In this document: in pieces, positions 1-10,227 of the stretch
Layout of the letters: each line of letters opens with the position of its first letter
How positions within the stretch are numbered: the first letter of the stretch is position 1
Assembly: GCF_003253705.1 (NCBI RefSeq)
Contig: NZ_QKYU01000004.1
Location: 1-64,000 of the forward strand
Direction: 5' to 3'
Length of the DNA: 64,000 nt
Source of the DNA: Humitalea rosea
GTDB taxonomy: Bacteria > Pseudomonadota > Alphaproteobacteria > Acetobacterales > Acetobacteraceae
The notes under the pieces: generated by a model
Seen by the model: only the letters and a program-made list of their open reading frames with translations
What the model was told of the DNA's origin: nothing
Databases searched by the model: none
Translations under genes and position numbers: made by a program

Positions 1-224
1 CGTTGTCCATACAGCCATCTCCAAGCATCACGCCTGGAGCCGACCCAGCACATTCATACCGACCCGCGAAAGAAGGGCGCCGAGGCTTCGCTTACTATGC
101 GTCCGCCGGTTCGCTTCGTCATTCTCGCTCCTGATCCGCGGCAGCTTCGCCGCTGTCAGGCCGGAAATCCACTTATCGGACTGTCCGAAGTTGCCGAGCC
201 ACCCCTTCAATAGGCTCGCCGGTA
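1..224. other. left-edge stretch without a supported gene
   Basis: The stretch to the left of the MmgE/PrpD stop codon is less GC-rich than the neighbourhood. A 75-codon open frame on the minus strand (28-255) overlaps the end of that gene, but I recognise no family, motif or ribosome binding site in it. It may be flanking or insertion-derived DNA. I assign no function. Confidence 0.3.
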
Positions 225-1649
225 TCAGGTCAGGTCGAGCTCGTCGAACACCCAATCTAGCCGTCGTTCACCTTCGATCCCGAGGATACGCCGCGCGTAG
301 CCCACGGCCCGGTCCTCCGGCATGCGGCTCCGGGTCAGCATCAGGAACTTGCCGACCACATCATCCGGTGTCATGGGATTGCCTGGCGCCCCCTTGGCCG
401 AGCGGGTGAAGGCTTGGTGCCGCGTCCCGTCCGCCAACACAGCCGTCAAGCGGCACTCTTCGTAGTGACGCAGTGCCTCATCCGGCTCGATCTTGACGGA
501 GTGGAGGAAGGCGGCGACGGCCGGGTCGGCAAGGTAGAACGCCGCCCTGATGCTGTGCTCTGGCAGGATCACGTCGTCGCCGGCTGCCACGACCGCGACG
601 CAGAACTGCGTGTGGAACCGTGCCTCATTGGCCGAAATCGGCGGCGCATTCTTCGAGACGGCTGGAAGGACGTACTGCGGCATTTCGATAGTGATCGTCG
701 CGCCGCGCAACCGGTCTGTGCCAATTGCCCGGCGCTGCTCCGCCATCAGGTCCAGCGCCGCGTGGATGTAGCCACAGCAGGCGTGCTGCTTGCGCCGTGG
801 CCGGGCGAGGTGCCACCGCCCCGGCACCGTGACCTCCTTCGGGTCGAATCGGTCAGCAACCGTGCGGAAGTAGCCGCGCGACCCCTCCAGCAGCTCGCGG
901 GGGCCGGTCATGCCGTGGGCGGCGTAGCGGGCGGCGGTGATCGCCGTTGCCGCTGGCAGGGCGCCGAACAGCATCGCCTTCACCGTTCCGCCGTCGCCAA
1001 AGATCACCTCTGACGGGCACCAGCCGCCCAGCGCGCCACTGATCGCGATAGCGTCTGCCACTTGCCCCTCGTCCAACCCGAGGAGCAGTGCGACGCCGGC
1101 GGCCGCGCCAAAGCTGCTGGGCAGGCCGACGGGGGTAAGGCCCACCGCGGTGTAGGGGCGGATCGCCGGGTAGAAGGCGCTGTACACGCGGGCTGTCGAT
1201 TCGAGGCCAGCGATGACGGCACGCAGGAGATCGGATCCGCTGGACCGCCGCTGCTGCACGAGGGCGAGCATCGCCGTGACGGTGCCGATGCTCGCGTGGC
1301 CGCCGATCAGGTCGTTCAACTCGAACACGTCGCCCAGATAGCCGTTCAGCCGCGCCGCGGATTCGGGCGACAGCTTCAGAGACGCGCCGAGGACTGAGGC
1401 CGTTCCTGCCGCCGCGCCTTCCCGCTCGGCCCGCAGCAGGGCCTGGACCTCCGGAGCGTGCCATCCGGCGATGATGCAACCGATCGTGTCAAGGATACAG
1501 GCGGCCGCCTGGCGTCGTACCTCCGCCGGCACGGCTGCGAGGTCGAGACCGTGCGCGAAGCCGGCCAGCGACTCAATCAGCGTGGACGCCCTGGCGCTCG
1601 GCGCCTCCGCCACTCGCCCGGCTTTCGCAGTCAGTGTCGCGTCAGGCAT
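225..1649 (-). CDS. MmgE/PrpD family protein
   Basis: This 474-residue protein has the MmgE/PrpD fold, whose characterised members include 2-methylcitrate dehydratase and iminodisuccinate epimerase; they act on small polycarboxylates in the cytoplasm. The family hallmark near the N-terminus, an LDTIGCIIAGW segment followed by a GTASVLG segment, is clear, and an ELNDLIGGHAS segment stands where family members carry the conserved D-x-H region. The length is normal. I start at the ATG at 1649, preceded by a purine-rich site; an upstream in-frame extension is arginine/proline-rich and looks non-coding. It is the last gene of the leftward acyl-CoA cluster but is separated from it by an IS5 copy, so it may now be poorly co-transcribed. 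The true substrate cannot be told from sequence. A second, divergent MmgE/PrpD gene lies at 17571-18953. Confidence 0.85.
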   Translation of the reverse strand: MPDATLTAKAGRVAEAPSARASTLIESLAGFAHGLDLAAVPAEVRRQAAACILDTIGCIIAGWHAPEVQALLRAEREGAAAGTASVLGASLKLSPESAARLNGYLGDVFELNDLIGGHASIGTVTAMLALVQQRRSSGSDLLRAVIAGLESTARVYSAFYPAIRPYTAVGLTPVGLPSSFGAAAGVALLLGLDEGQVADAIAISGALGGWCPSEVIFGDGGTVKAMLFGALPAATAITAARYAAHGMTGPRELLEGSRGYFRTVADRFDPKEVTVPGRWHLARPRRKQHACCGYIHAALDLMAEQRRAIGTDRLRGATITIEMPQYVLPAVSKNAPPISANEARFHTQFCVAVVAAGDDVILPEHSIRAAFYLADPAVAAFLHSVKIEPDEALRHYEECRLTAVLADGTRHQAFTRSAKGAPGNPMTPDDVVGKFLMLTRSRMPEDRAVGYARRILGIEGERRLDWVFDELDLT

Positions 1650-1785
1650 GGGGTCTTTCTTTCGAAATGCTGGGGGTCTTGGCCGGCGGCCAGTAGACGG
1701 CGCTGCCGCCGGACGCGTCGGACGTGGAGCGACTGCGTTGCAGGGACCGGTTTGGAGGCGCAGGAGGCCGTCGGGGGGTCTGCGG

Positions 1786-2613
1786 TCATGCGAGCCGGAC
1801 ATACTCCGGCCGTCCGAGCCCGATCATGCGGTTCAGCGCGCTGACGGCGATAGCCACCTCCGTCGCGCGGCGCCCGTCCGTACGCGAGCGCAGTCCGCCG
1901 CCCATGACCCGCTTGAAGCGCGCGATATCCGCCTCAACCAGGGCGCGCCGGTTGTAGCCCACGGCCTTCTGCCAGCCCCTGCGTCCGCGCTCGGCGATGG
2001 TCTGCAGGTGCTGGTCGCGCTGGGTTGGTGCCGTTTCGGCCGTCGCACTCGGCACGGCGCTGGATCGGGGTGGCAGGACCACGGCAGCATCGGGGTGCCG
2101 TGCGGCGACCTCACCGTAGACACTGTCCTGGTCGTAGGCGCCATCGGCCGTGAACGAGGCGATCGGGTCCGCGACCTGGTCGAGCAAGGGCCCGACCTGG
2201 GAGGCGTCATCGACGTCCTGCGCTGCCAACCCGGCCGCGACGATCCGTCCGGTGTCGGCATCCACACCAATGTGCAGCTTGCGCCACGACCGGCGCGTCC
2301 TGCTCCCGTGCTTCTCAACCAGCCACTCGCCCGGGCCACACAGCTGCAGCCCTGTGCTGTCCACCAGCAGGTGCACGGGGCGGCTGCCGGAGTGAGAGCG
2401 TGGCATTTCCAGTGTCTCGGCCCGGCGACTGCGGGTTGAGTGATCCGGCACGGCCAGATCGAGACCGAGCAGAGCGGGAATGGAGCCGATCCGGCCCTCG
2501 GTCTGGCGGAGAGCCAGACGGAACACCGCGCGCAAGGTCAGGGCTGTGGTGATCGCCAGGGCCGGATAGCGCGGCTGCCCGCCGCGGCGGTCGGCATTCG
2601 CCTTGAATGGCAA
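1786..2613 (-). pseudogene. IS5-family transposase with probable internal deletion
   Basis: The 275-residue product matches IS5-family DDE transposases over most of its length: a GGQPRY segment, ALTLRAVFRLALRQTEG, LVDSTGLQLCGPGEW, SWRKLHIGVDADTG and ADGAYDQD, ending in RPEYVRLA. From my knowledge of close relatives the N-terminus should read FKANADRR, then about 50 further residues, then GGQPRY. Here FKANADRR is joined directly to GGQPRY, so a segment seems to be missing in frame. The likely start is TTG at 2613, where relatives have ATG; an ATG further upstream would add non-family residues. Loss of the N-terminal part suggests an inactive copy. I could not define terminal inverted repeats or a target duplication. 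It lies between the DUF35 and MmgE/PrpD genes, splitting the operon. Confidence 0.75.
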
Positions 2614-2658
2614 GCTCGGCTCTCCTCGATGATGGCAGGGCATCGTCCCCTCACGATC

Positions 2659-3117
2659 CTACCCCGGGCGGGGCGCCAAGCCGACCGATGCAATACACCC
2701 GCCATCGGGCCTCGCGGCGAAGAGCGGCCCGTCGTCGTAGGAGAGCGCCACGAGCCGCACAGGGCTGTCGAGCGTTGCAGGCCCTCCGCCGAGCAGGCGC
2801 GTCGCAAGTCGCACCCCTTCTTCCAGATCCACGATCGCTACCCGGTACGGCGCCTCCTGACGAAATGAAGCTGGCGCCGCGTGGATCGTCGTTGAGGAAT
2901 AGAGGCGGCCATTGCCAGACAGCTCGTGCCAGAGGATGCGGCGTGACCAGCAATGGGGGCAGATCACCTTCGGGGGGAAGCTGAACCGCCCGCAATCGTC
3001 GCACCGCGTGGTCTGGAAACGGCCCTCTAGCAGGCCCTCCCAGAACGGTGCCGTGGTGGCCGTGACCCTCGGCGGATAGGGACGGCGCCCTGGGCGGGAC
3101 AAAACCTCGATGGTCAT
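2659..3117 (-). CDS. DUF35 Zn-ribbon/OB-fold protein (acyl-CoA binding partner)
   Basis: This 152-residue protein has the DUF35 layout: an N-terminal helix (FWEGLLEGRF), a rubredoxin-like zinc ribbon with CDDCG and CPHC pairs at residues about 38-57, then an OB-fold. Such proteins pair with thiolase-like enzymes and present the acyl-CoA substrate; in steroid side-chain degradation a ChsH2-type DUF35 domain partners the Ltp2 aldolase. Its start overlaps the stop of the upstream thiolase-like gene by 4 bp (ATGA), the usual sign of translational coupling of two subunits. The C-terminus ends close to the IS5 copy but seems complete. The function as a partner subunit is inferred from family and position. 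Confidence 0.85.
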   Translation of the reverse strand: MTIEVLSRPGRRPYPPRVTATTAPFWEGLLEGRFQTTRCDDCGRFSFPPKVICPHCWSRRILWHELSGNGRLYSSTTIHAAPASFRQEAPYRVAIVDLEEGVRLATRLLGGGPATLDSPVRLVALSYDDGPLFAARPDGGCIASVGLAPRPG

Positions 3118-4307
3118 CGAACTGCCTCAAGCACATGAACGAGTGCGGCGTTGTAGTTGCCCAGTTCAGCGCTGGTCAGCGCAAGCCGCGCGTCGCGCAC
3201 CTGCCGCTCCCCGGCGCGCCCCTGGAGTTGCTCCAACACCTCCACGAACGTGTAGAAGGGCGTTACATAGGCCGGGTGGCCGCGGGACTGCAGGCCTCCC
3301 GAGGTGCAAATTGGAATGCGCCCGCCGAGGCTCGTTTCACTCTCCGCCGCGCCGTGCGCCCCGCGGCCGCGCGGCATTAGGCCCAGCGCCTCACTGACCA
3401 GCACCTCAACAATGGTGCAGGGTGCATAAACCTCCGCGAAATCAATATCCGACGGCCCGACGCCCGCCGCCGCATAGGCCGCCTGCCCGGATCTCTGTGC
3501 GGCGGCCAGGGCGGTCATGTCGTTCGGTACTTCGCTGATCTGGTGCGCGCCCTCGTGGTAGAAGCCGCGGCCGCGGATGAGCGCGTAGGGCCTGCCGGTC
3601 GCGCGTGCGACTTCCTCCTCCGCAAGCACGAGGCACACTGCACCGTCGCTGCGCGGCGGCACCTCGAACAAGCCGAGCGGCTCGACGATCATCGGCTGAG
3701 CGAGGACATCTTCCATCGTGATCAGCTTACGAAACTGCGCAAGCGGGTTCAGCGAGGCGTGGCGGCGGTTCTTGACGGCGACGCTGGCGATCGCCTCACG
3801 CGAGACACCGTACTCGTGCATGTAGCGGGCGGCGTCCATCGCGTACCATGCGATGGGCGTGAAGCCGAAGGGAACCTGGAAGTCCACGTCACCCGTGGCG
3901 CGCATGGAACTCATCATGTGTTCTGCGGCCGAGGTCGCCGTCTCGAAGTTCACGCCCAGGGCGAGCGCCACCTTGGCGCGTCCGAGCAGTATGTCGTCCA
4001 CCGCACGCTCGAAGGCCAGGCCGGCCGTCATGCCATTGCCAAGCGTTTCCGAAACGGTACCTGTGCAGGGAAGGCGCAGGTAGTGCGCCATGAAGGTCGC
4101 GAAGTACTTCTGCAGCGTATAAGGACGACACTGCGCGAAAGCGAGCGAGCCGATGTCGCGCCGGTCGATGCCGGCCTCAGCCACCGCATCGGCGACTAAG
4201 CTGGCGAGAACCTCGTGCTCCAGCACTTGCAGCGCTGCATCGGCGGGCGTCTGCCACTTGCCGCAGGGTAGGGCAGCGGCGGCAACCAATGCGACACGGC
4301 GGCTCAC
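3114..4307 (-). CDS. thiolase-like protein without the N-terminal nucleophile (possible Ltp2-type aldolase)
   Basis: This 397-residue protein belongs to the SCP2/lipid-transfer thiolase group. The C-terminal SGGLQSRGHP segment keeps the thiolase His. The N-terminal segment where thiolases have the acyl-accepting Cys (usually CASG) here reads SETLGNG, so the nucleophile is absent. Known DUF35-partnered relatives such as Ltp2 lack thiolytic activity and perform retro-aldol C-C cleavage of beta-hydroxyacyl-CoA. The 4-bp overlap with the DUF35 gene supports the same architecture. I chose the GTG at 4307, preceded by an AGGG site; a longer in-frame start exists about 17 codons upstream. About 190 bp separate it from pobA, so it may have its own promoter. 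Either a retro-aldolase or a scaffold function is possible; ordinary thiolysis is unlikely. Confidence 0.8.
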   Translation of the reverse strand: MSRRVALVAAAALPCGKWQTPADAALQVLEHEVLASLVADAVAEAGIDRRDIGSLAFAQCRPYTLQKYFATFMAHYLRLPCTGTVSETLGNGMTAGLAFERAVDDILLGRAKVALALGVNFETATSAAEHMMSSMRATGDVDFQVPFGFTPIAWYAMDAARYMHEYGVSREAIASVAVKNRRHASLNPLAQFRKLITMEDVLAQPMIVEPLGLFEVPPRSDGAVCLVLAEEEVARATGRPYALIRGRGFYHEGAHQISEVPNDMTALAAAQRSGQAAYAAAGVGPSDIDFAEVYAPCTIVEVLVSEALGLMPRGRGAHGAAESETSLGGRIPICTSGGLQSRGHPAYVTPFYTFVEVLEQLQGRAGERQVRDARLALTSAELGNYNAALVHVLEAVR

Positions 4308-4500
4308 CAGATCGATCCCTGCCGATAAGACGCAAGGTAGTACATGCACTTGCTGCACAAGGTCGCCATTCCAGCCACTCCTCCTGATCCTTCTACGCTA
4401 ACCTGCGATAAGGTTGCATGGAATTTTCTTAAAACCCGGTGCGTTACTTCCGCCGCTTACCAGGACGAGGTTGTCGCGTTGAGTGCGGCCGAGCCATGGA

Positions 4501-5763
<1,263 letters not shown>

Positions 5764-5779
5764 TCATGCCCGCCACTGT

Positions 5780-6934
5780 TCAAAGTCCCATGCGCTTGGC
5801 GAGGACGTTACGCTGGATCTCGTTGCTCCCGCCGCCGATCGGCCCCACGCGGGAATCCCGAAAGAACATCTGCATGTCGTATTCCATCGAGTATCCGGCG
5901 CCTCCCATGATCTGCAGCCCCTGGTCGGCGCAGCGGAAGTTATTGTCCGTGCAGATGATCTTCGCGAGGGACGTCTCCTCGATCGCCTGCTGTCCGGCGT
6001 CCAGCAGCTCTGCCACGCGGTAGACCGACTGACGCGCCGTCTCCGACATGATGAACATGTCGACGAGCTTGTGCTGGATGACCTGGAAGTTGGTGATGGG
6101 CTGTCCGAACTGAATGCGGTCCTTCGCGTAATCGCGGGCATATTCGGTAATCTTGAAGCAATGCCCTGCGGAGATTGCCGCGAGCCCCAGCCGCTCGACC
6201 CCAAGGCAGGTCATGATGTTCTTCCAGGCCATGCCCTCCTCGCCGATCAGGTTGCGGGCGGGCACGCGGACATTCTCGAAGAAGACCTCATTTGCATGCG
6301 TCGTACGGCGCCCGAGCATCTGAAGAGGGCGAATGGTCACGCCCGGGCTGCGCGTGTCCACCAGGATGGCGCTCATGCCCCGGTGGCGCTCAGCCTTGGG
6401 GTCCGTCTTCGCGATCACGACGAGGTAGTCCGCCACATGGGCGCAGGTGATCCACACCTTGCTCCCGTTCAGCACATAGTCGTCCCCGTCCCGGAGCGCC
6501 GTGGTCTTGATGCCCGCCACGTCCGATCCGGTCCCGGGCTCCGACATCGCGAGGGCAAGCTTGACCTTCCCGGAGATGATCTTGGGAACGATCTCCTCCT
6601 GAACCTCCGGCTTTCCGAACTTGACCACATGCATTCCGGCATAGATCAGCGTGGTGGTCACACCCTGGGCGATGCCGGTGTAGTAGTAGCCGAGCGTCTC
6701 CAGCAGGACCGTCAGGTCCTTGTGCGTCCCGCCCATGCCACCGAATTTCTCGGGATAGAAGAGACCGAGATAGCCTGCCTCAGCCAGGGCGTCATAGGCC
6801 TCGTGCGGAAACTCGCGTTCCTCATCCATCTTCCGGACACGATCCCAGGGCAGGTGGCGCTCGCAGATCTCAAGAATGCTCTCGCGCATCATGCGCTGCT
6901 CGTCGGTCAGGCCGTGTAGGTTCATCAGGGTCAT
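5780..6934 (-). CDS. acyl-CoA dehydrogenase
   Basis: This 384-residue flavoenzyme should introduce an alpha,beta double bond into an acyl-CoA thioester. It shows the family signature LAMSEPGTGSDVAG near residue 130, the strand-rich middle domain, and the C-terminal four-helix segment with MGGAGYSMEYDMQ, holding a candidate catalytic Glu, and the GGGSNEIQRN end. The ATG at 6934 follows a GAGGAAG site; upstream in-frame codons are not family-like. The gene starts 13 bp after the MaoC gene, so both are surely one transcript. Chain-length and branch preference cannot be read from sequence, though the CaiB/racemase and thiolase-like neighbours suggest a branched or cyclic substrate. Confidence 0.92.
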   Translation of the reverse strand: MTLMNLHGLTDEQRMMRESILEICERHLPWDRVRKMDEEREFPHEAYDALAEAGYLGLFYPEKFGGMGGTHKDLTVLLETLGYYYTGIAQGVTTTLIYAGMHVVKFGKPEVQEEIVPKIISGKVKLALAMSEPGTGSDVAGIKTTALRDGDDYVLNGSKVWITCAHVADYLVVIAKTDPKAERHRGMSAILVDTRSPGVTIRPLQMLGRRTTHANEVFFENVRVPARNLIGEEGMAWKNIMTCLGVERLGLAAISAGHCFKITEYARDYAKDRIQFGQPITNFQVIQHKLVDMFIMSETARQSVYRVAELLDAGQQAIEETSLAKIICTDNNFRCADQGLQIMGGAGYSMEYDMQMFFRDSRVGPIGGGSNEIQRNVLAKRMGL

Positions 6935-6947
6935 AGCTTCCTCGCGA

Positions 6948-7433
6948 TCAGGCGGCTTCGCCGCTTCGTTCCTGCATGGCCACAACGCCGGCGCGGGTCA
7001 GGACCATGGTGGTCATGAGCCCGGTCTGGACGACGTCCCCACGCTGGTTCACCAGCTCCATGCGCCGTACGAGCACGCCCCGGTCCGGCTTCGAGGTCGG
7101 TCGCGCCGAAACGATCGTCGTCCGGAGATGCACCGTGTCGCCCAGCAGAATCGGCTTCAGGAACCGCCACTCGTCCACGCCAAGAGCGGCGATCGCCGTC
7201 CCATCCAGCTGCCCCAGGTCGTAGGAAAGGCCCGTGGAGATCGAGAGCCCAAGGGCACCATGCGCAATGCGCTGCCCCATGGGCGAGCGCCGGCTGTGCT
7301 CCGCGTCGGTATGCATCGGGTTCCTGTCACCCGACACCCAGGCGAAGGTCACGACGTCCGTCTCCGTCACGGTCCGTCCGGGGCTGGTTTCCACTTGGCC
7401 AACCTCGAATTCTTCGATGCAACGTCCCCGCAT
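6948..7433 (-). CDS. MaoC-like (R)-hydratase
   Basis: A 161-residue single hot-dog domain of the MaoC type, which hydrates enoyl-CoA to (R)-3-hydroxyacyl-CoA. The hydratase-2 motif is visible as FAWVSGDRNPMHTD, with the catalytic Asp and His spaced as expected, followed by IAHGALGLSI. The ATG at 7433 is chosen because it has a strong GGGAGGG site 7-8 bp upstream; an alternative start at 7451 would overlap the previous gene. It lies 14 bp behind the acyl-CoA synthetase gene and 13 bp before the acyl-CoA dehydrogenase gene, consistent with consecutive steps: activation, dehydrogenation, hydration. Confidence 0.9.
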   Translation of the reverse strand: MRGRCIEEFEVGQVETSPGRTVTETDVVTFAWVSGDRNPMHTDAEHSRRSPMGQRIAHGALGLSISTGLSYDLGQLDGTAIAALGVDEWRFLKPILLGDTVHLRTTIVSARPTSKPDRGVLVRRMELVNQRGDVVQTGLMTTMVLTRAGVVAMQERSGEAA

Positions 7434-7447
7434 GGCGTGACCCTCCC

Positions 7448-9601
7448 TCAAGACAACACGATCAGGGCGTCGGCCGCGACCGCGCCCTTCCGGCCCACGA
7501 TCAAAGGGTTCACGTCCGCCTCTCCGATGAGGTCACCGAGGTCGGCCGCCATCTCGGAGAAGCGGCAGATCACGTCCACGGCCGCCTCGATGTCGCGCGG
7601 CTCCTCCCTCCGATAACCGGAGAGCAGCTTGTGGCCGCGCAGCGATGAAAGCATGTGCCGTGCCCTCTCCGGCGTCGTCGGGGCGAGCGCCGTGGCCACG
7701 TCGCCCAGCAGCTCCACCAGGACGCCTCCGAGACCGACCACGACCAGGGGGCCGAACTGCTGGTCGCTCTGGATGCCCAGCACCAGCTCGACGCCCGGCG
7801 ACACCATGGACTGCACACTGACACCGACGATCCGCGCTTCGGGGCGGTGCCGCGCCGCGGCTGCCAGCACGGCTTCCGTCGCGGCGCGCACCGCCTCCGC
7901 GTCGCGTAGATTGAGGCGTATGCCTTCCACCTCCGTCTTGTGCAGGATGTCGGTGGAGGCGACCTTCACAACCACCGGGAAGCCAATGCTGGTCGCGGCG
8001 GCGGCGGCGGCCTCTGGCGTTGCCGCCACCTCCTCCCGTGGCACGGCGATACCGTAGGCAGCCAGGATGCGCTTGGAATCCCGTTCGCCCAGCGCCTTGC
8101 CGCCTGCGCGGGCCGCGGCGATCACGGCACGCGCGGTCGCAACCGCGTCACACGGGGAGAGACGCGGGGCAACTCCTTCAGTCGCGGCGGCGCGGCGGGC
8201 ATGCCAGTCCATCCATGCGCGGATACTGTTCGCGCAGCGCTCGGAGGACCGAAACAGGGTAACGCGCTCGTCGGCATCTAGCACCGCGCTGCCCGGCCCC
8301 TCCAGCCAATCGGTCATCCACACCGCCGCGACCGCGCAGTCCGAGCGGGCCGCGACGTCGCTGATCACGGGCGCCCGGGCGCCCGTCGCGCCAGCGTGCG
8401 CGAAGACGAGAGGCACGATGACGGCGCTGAAGCTGGGATCCTGCACGAAGGCGTCAAGGCAGTGGGCGAAAGTCGAGGCAGTCTTCAGTACTTCCGCCGT
8501 GAGGTCGGCCGGGTTCGCCACAGCGCCGAAATCCGGCACAACCTGCTCCAGCGCCGCACGGGTCTGCGGGGCGAGTTCGGGCAGGGCGAGGCCCGCCTTC
8601 TCGGCCTTGTCGGCATTGATGACGCCGGCGCCGCCGGAGGTCGCCATGATCCCCACGCCCGGTCCGCGCCTCGGCGGCCCGTTGCGCGTCATGAAACTCG
8701 CCATCTCGATGACGGCTTCCAGGTCATCGACCACGATCGCGCCGCACTCCTCGAAGGCGGCGCGATAGGCCGCGACACTGCCGACCAGGGTTCCGGTGTG
8801 GGATAGCGCCGCCTTGCCGCTCGCCTCGCCGTTGCCGGCCTTGTAGACGATCAGCGGCTTGCCCGCCGCAGCTGCGAGGCGCGCGGCCTCCAGGAAGCGC
8901 TGGCCGCTCTGCAGGCCTTCGAACAGGCAGGTGATGGCGCCGACCTCCGGGTCATCGGCCATGCAGGCGATCATGTCGCAGATGTCGACATCTGCGGCAT
9001 TTCCGGCAGCGAGGTAGTGGCTGATGCTTACGCCCCGGGTTATTGACTGAAGAATGGCGTAGCCGAGCGCGCCGCTCTGCGACACGATGGCCACGCGCCC
9101 GATCTTGCGGCCGCGGACCATCTCCCCGCAGTCCGGCATGAAGTTCATCAGCGCGCCGGTACGCAGGTTCGAGAGGCCGACACAGTTCGGCCCCACCAGC
9201 CGCAGACCACCGCGCTTCGCGGTGGCGACAAGCTGCTCCTGCTCCGCGACACGCGCCGGCAGGCCGGTCTCGGAAAAGCCTGAAGCGTATACAATGGCAC
9301 CGCCCGCACCGATGCGGATGGCCTGCTGCACCGTGTCCTCCACGAGTTGGCGCGCCACGCAGAGAACGATGCTGTCCGGCGTTTCCGGCAGATCCTCCAG
9401 GCTCGGAACGCAGGATCGTCCGGACACCTCACGGTACTTCGGGTTCACGCCGTAGACCTTTCCGGCGAAGCCCGAGAGGTTGGCGAGGGTGCGCTGACCA
9501 AAGGATCCCATGGTCTCTGATGCGCCAACCACGGCAATGACGCCCGGATCAACCACGCGCCGCAATTCATCCAGGCGATAGAGACCGCGATTGTCCTGCA
9601 T
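7448..9601 (-). CDS. NDP-forming acyl-CoA synthetase (acetate--CoA ligase family)
   Basis: This 717-residue protein combines a CoA-binding Rossmann domain (residues about 10-130), two succinyl-CoA-ligase-like domains and a C-terminal ATP-grasp domain (about 490-715). The conserved phospho-histidine region is seen in KAALSHTGTLVGS near residue 265. Such fused enzymes convert an acid plus CoA and ATP to acyl-CoA, ADP and phosphate. It is the first gene behind a perfect 15-bp palindrome at 9642-9656, so it probably opens its own transcript CoA ligase-MaoC-dehydrogenase-pobA. The ATG at 9601 has a GGAGGAA-like site upstream. The acid activated is unknown; the neighbours suggest an aromatic, branched or cyclic acid. 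Confidence 0.9.
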   Translation of the reverse strand: MQDNRGLYRLDELRRVVDPGVIAVVGASETMGSFGQRTLANLSGFAGKVYGVNPKYREVSGRSCVPSLEDLPETPDSIVLCVARQLVEDTVQQAIRIGAGGAIVYASGFSETGLPARVAEQEQLVATAKRGGLRLVGPNCVGLSNLRTGALMNFMPDCGEMVRGRKIGRVAIVSQSGALGYAILQSITRGVSISHYLAAGNAADVDICDMIACMADDPEVGAITCLFEGLQSGQRFLEAARLAAAAGKPLIVYKAGNGEASGKAALSHTGTLVGSVAAYRAAFEECGAIVVDDLEAVIEMASFMTRNGPPRRGPGVGIMATSGGAGVINADKAEKAGLALPELAPQTRAALEQVVPDFGAVANPADLTAEVLKTASTFAHCLDAFVQDPSFSAVIVPLVFAHAGATGARAPVISDVAARSDCAVAAVWMTDWLEGPGSAVLDADERVTLFRSSERCANSIRAWMDWHARRAAATEGVAPRLSPCDAVATARAVIAAARAGGKALGERDSKRILAAYGIAVPREEVAATPEAAAAAATSIGFPVVVKVASTDILHKTEVEGIRLNLRDAEAVRAATEAVLAAAARHRPEARIVGVSVQSMVSPGVELVLGIQSDQQFGPLVVVGLGGVLVELLGDVATALAPTTPERARHMLSSLRGHKLLSGYRREEPRDIEAAVDVICRFSEMAADLGDLIGEADVNPLIVGRKGAVAADALIVLS

Positions 9602-9641
9602 GCCTGAGTTCCTCCGCGCGACGCTTCGTCATTAAGTAAGT

Positions 9642-9656
9642 AATGGACGGTCCATT
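9642..9656. promoter_or_regulatory. GntR-type operator, copy 1
   Basis: AATGGAC-G-GTCCATT is a perfect 7-bp inverted repeat with one central base, 41 bp upstream of the acyl-CoA synthetase start. The same core, TGGAC-N-GTCCA, recurs upstream of the divergent GntR regulator at 13.1 kb. Size and symmetry fit operators of FadR/VanR-type GntR proteins. Binding by the regulator at 13235-14041 is inferred. Confidence 0.7.
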
Positions 9657-9687
9657 TAGTCAAGGGGGAGAATTCTCGGGTGAGGTA

Positions 9688-10227
9688 TCAGCTCCCCTCG
9701 ATCGCGATGAAATCGGCGATAGCCGAGTTGAACATCATGCCGAGGAAGGTGATCGTCTCCAGCGGCTTGCGCAGCCGCCGCATCTCCGGCCCGAGGCGGC
9801 GCGCATCATAGGGCAGCGCCGAGACCGAGCGGCCGATGGCAACGCCGCCATTCCGGTCCGGGTGGTAGTCCGGGTAATCGGCGAGGGCGAACTTCACCTC
9901 GGTCTCCCGCTCGAAGAACTCGAGCATCCGCGGGCCGTTTTCGAGAAAGGCTTCCACCCGCGCCTCGTCGAAATGGTTGCCGGCCTCGCCGCGCATGTAG
10001 GTCCGGGCAGCCTCGCGGCTGTCCTCGATGCCGCGCGCCTTCGCCAGGTGGTTGCCGGGGATCCAGAGGATGCCGCCCGAATAGGCCGTGGTGCCGCCGA
10101 AGACGGGCTCCTTCTCCACCACCAGCACCTCCAGCCCCGCCTTGCGCGCTACGATGGCGGTCGCCAGCCCACCTGCGCCCGATCCCACCACCAGCACGTC
10201 ACAGTGACGCGTTCCGTTCTCGGCCAT
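9688..10227 (-). pseudogene. truncated KstD-like FAD-dependent oxidoreductase (N-terminal part)
   Basis: The 179-residue product begins exactly like FAD-dependent 3-ketosteroid-delta1-dehydrogenase/fumarate-reductase-type proteins: GSGAGGLATA dinucleotide motif at residues about 14-23, EKEPVFGGTTAYSGG, and an ETITFLGMMFNS segment. Full-length relatives have about 550-580 residues, so the catalytic and C-terminal parts are missing; the frame ends in unrelated residues after the MFNS segment, near 9715-9720. The start ATG overlaps the CaiB stop by one base (TAATG), so it was an operon member before truncation. The remaining fragment cannot form the active site. A deletion between this gene and the acyl-CoA synthetase promoter region is the simplest explanation. 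Confidence 0.8.

Noticed and set aside
1650-2660. terminal inverted repeats of the IS5 copy
   Set aside because: Comparing both flanks by eye gave only a vague GGGG-containing similarity, so I did not assign element ends or a target duplication.
4400-4415. AACCT-N6-AGGTT inverted repeat upstream of the thiolase-like gene
   Set aside because: Arms of 5 bp are short and there is no second copy in the window; too weak to call an operator.
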